NCBI RefSeq assembly: GCF_003815675.1
Contig: NZ_CP033918.1
Location: forward strand, 2,480,001-2,544,000
Length of the DNA stretch: 64,000 bases
Source: Chryseobacterium sp. G0186
GTDB taxonomy: Bacteria > Bacteroidota > Bacteroidia > Flavobacteriales > Weeksellaceae
Reading direction: 5' to 3'
Shown: in pieces, positions 63,301 to 64,000 of the stretch
How positions within the stretch are numbered: position 1 is the stretch's first letter
How the letters are laid out: each line of letters begins with the position of its first letter
Notes under the pieces: model-generated
What the model saw: only the letters and a program-made list of their open reading frames with translations
What the model was told of the DNA's origin: nothing
Databases searched by the model: none
Position numbers and translations under genes: made by a program

Positions 63301-64000
63301 TTAGTATAAAGCTTTCCAATTAGTTCCATTACAACCTTCATGTGCTTTTGTAGCAGAATTATAGCGGATAGCCCCTTCTTCAGCAGAAGTACAGCTTCCA
63401 TTAGCAGTTGCACCTATACCTTTTATCTGAATGGCAGCTCCTGTTGATGTTGCAGCTGTAGGAATCATGTTAACGCCTAATATCGTATCAGATCCATTAT
63501 TCTCATTAAAAAATACATGTTTTGTATTGGCATATATAATCTGCCCAGCATTAGCCGTACCGGTAAATCCTATTGCCATTGCCTTAAGACCTTTTGCCGT
63601 ATTGGCTGATCCTAAAATAATATTATTAGAGGATGCTGTATTTCCGCTTCCAATTACAATTCCACCACTGTTATTGTTACTATTTCCCAAAGTAAGCCCT
63701 AAAGGACCGGGTGACATATTGCTATTACCAAAAACAAAATTGTTGGCTCCATCCGCAGTATTTAAATTTCCAATTGCTTTAGCTCCGTTCGTAGCAGTAT
63801 TCCCCATCCCAATAGCCAGGCCTGGAAAATTCCCTCCTTGGGCAGATACCGTATTATTTCTGCCTAATGCAACACTTGAAGAAGCGTTATTGGACAAAGT
63901 ATTGTTGGATCCCCAGCTAAAAGAGGCATAAGGCCCTGATGTATTACTTGCATTCCCTCCTCGTAAGTTGCCATTAGTATCCAGTATCCCCTTAACATTT
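63301..64000 (-). CDS. YadA-like head-repeat surface protein, N-terminal part beyond window
   Basis: The frame is open to the right edge, so the protein is truncated at its N terminus. The visible 232 residues hold at least seven left-handed beta-roll repeats of the kind ALGRNNTVSAQG, AIGMGNTATNGAKA and IGSGNTASSNNIIL, as in trimeric autotransporter heads. The C terminus (EEGAIRYNSATKAHEGCNGTNWKALY) has the same motif as two other genes here and no outer-membrane anchor. Unlike classical YadA, export must therefore use another pathway. The gene precedes the 865-aa gene by 31 bp. Confidence 0.8.
   Translation of the reverse strand, partial: NVKGILDTNGNLRGGNASNTSGPYASFSWGSNNTLSNNASSSVALGRNNTVSAQGGNFPGLAIGMGNTATNGAKAIGNLNTADGANNFVFGNSNMSPGPLGLTLGNSNNNSGGIVIGSGNTASSNNIILGSANTAKGLKAMAIGFTGTANAGQIIYANTKHVFFNENNGSDTILGVNMIPTAATSTGAAIQIKGIGATANGSCTSAEEGAIRYNSATKAHEGCNGTNWKALY

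Noticed and set aside
63431..63931. 166-residue + strand ORF opposite the YadA-like gene
   Set aside because: It mirrors the repetitive codons of the beta-roll repeats on the other strand.
1..64000. CRISPR arrays, rRNA or tRNA genes
   Set aside because: No regularly spaced direct repeats, rRNA-like sequence or tRNA cloverleaf was recognised by reading. A covariance-model scan would be more sensitive.

Overview
The window looks like chromosomal DNA from a Flavobacteriia bacterium, most likely Chryseobacterium or a close relative in the Weeksellaceae. The evidence is AT-rich sequence, several secreted proteins with type IX secretion (T9SS) type A C-terminal domains, promoter elements of the Bacteroidetes type (TTTG, about 20 nt, TAnnTTTG), a TonB-type outer-membrane receptor, and protein families typical of that group (DUF5777, DUF3467, DUF3575, bacteriocin-like GG-leader peptides). 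The genus is an inference; the phylum is well supported. No rRNA, tRNA or CRISPR array was seen.

Layout. 1-4.7 kb: a run of small + strand stress and modification genes (RibD/DHFR-like fragment at the left edge, VOC protein, CHMI isomerase, DinB-fold protein, rifamycin ADP-ribosyltransferase Arr, lipoprotein metallopeptidase). 4.7-5.06 kb: an intergenic region with a dispersed hairpin repeat and five perfect DnaA boxes. 5.06-9.3 kb: a subclass B1 metallo-beta-lactamase, a hydrolase and an overlapping DUF2157/DUF4401/GDYXXLXY membrane operon. 9.4-11.5 kb: FMN riboswitch plus ribB, then a T9SS cargo. 11.5-19.4 kb: outer-membrane proteins and a two-component system followed by a porin and an MHS-type transporter. 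19.4-21.2 kb: a complete IS1182-family element. 21.8-24.4 kb: an ECF sigma operon with an ECF-like promoter. 24.4-35.2 kb: secreted M43 protease and housekeeping genes (ABC exporter, truA, lpxK, purine nucleoside phosphorylase, dinB polymerase, alpha-amylase).

35.2-44.5 kb: a 55-residue double-glycine-leader peptide with six core cysteines, a carboxylesterase, an AraC regulator divergent from a cupin/alcohol dehydrogenase pair, an HxlR regulator divergent from an NmrA-like gene with a readable operator/promoter, then a phosphodiesterase, GNAT, cytidine deaminase and GrpB-like gene. 44.5-48.4 kb: a tightly packed minus-strand operon (DUF5777 barrel, monoheme cytochrome c lipoprotein, YceI, ankyrin protein, T9SS-exported DOMON protein) behind a Crp/Fnr regulator, which I read as a cell-envelope electron-transfer or haem module. 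48.5-57.5 kb: rpoB, rpoC and a DUF3467 gene, with their own promoter and a leader of about 330 nt and no rplL next to rpoB. 57.5-64 kb: four minus-strand genes for large secreted surface proteins (DUF11, thrombospondin-3-like calcium repeats, YadA-like head repeats), three of which share a short C-terminal motif.

The items I would follow first are the DnaA-box cluster, the cysteine-rich GG-leader peptide, the DOMON/YceI/cytochrome operon, the hairpin repeat with a compensatory base-pair change, and the promoter-overlapping palindromes at dinB and upstream of the DUF11 protein.
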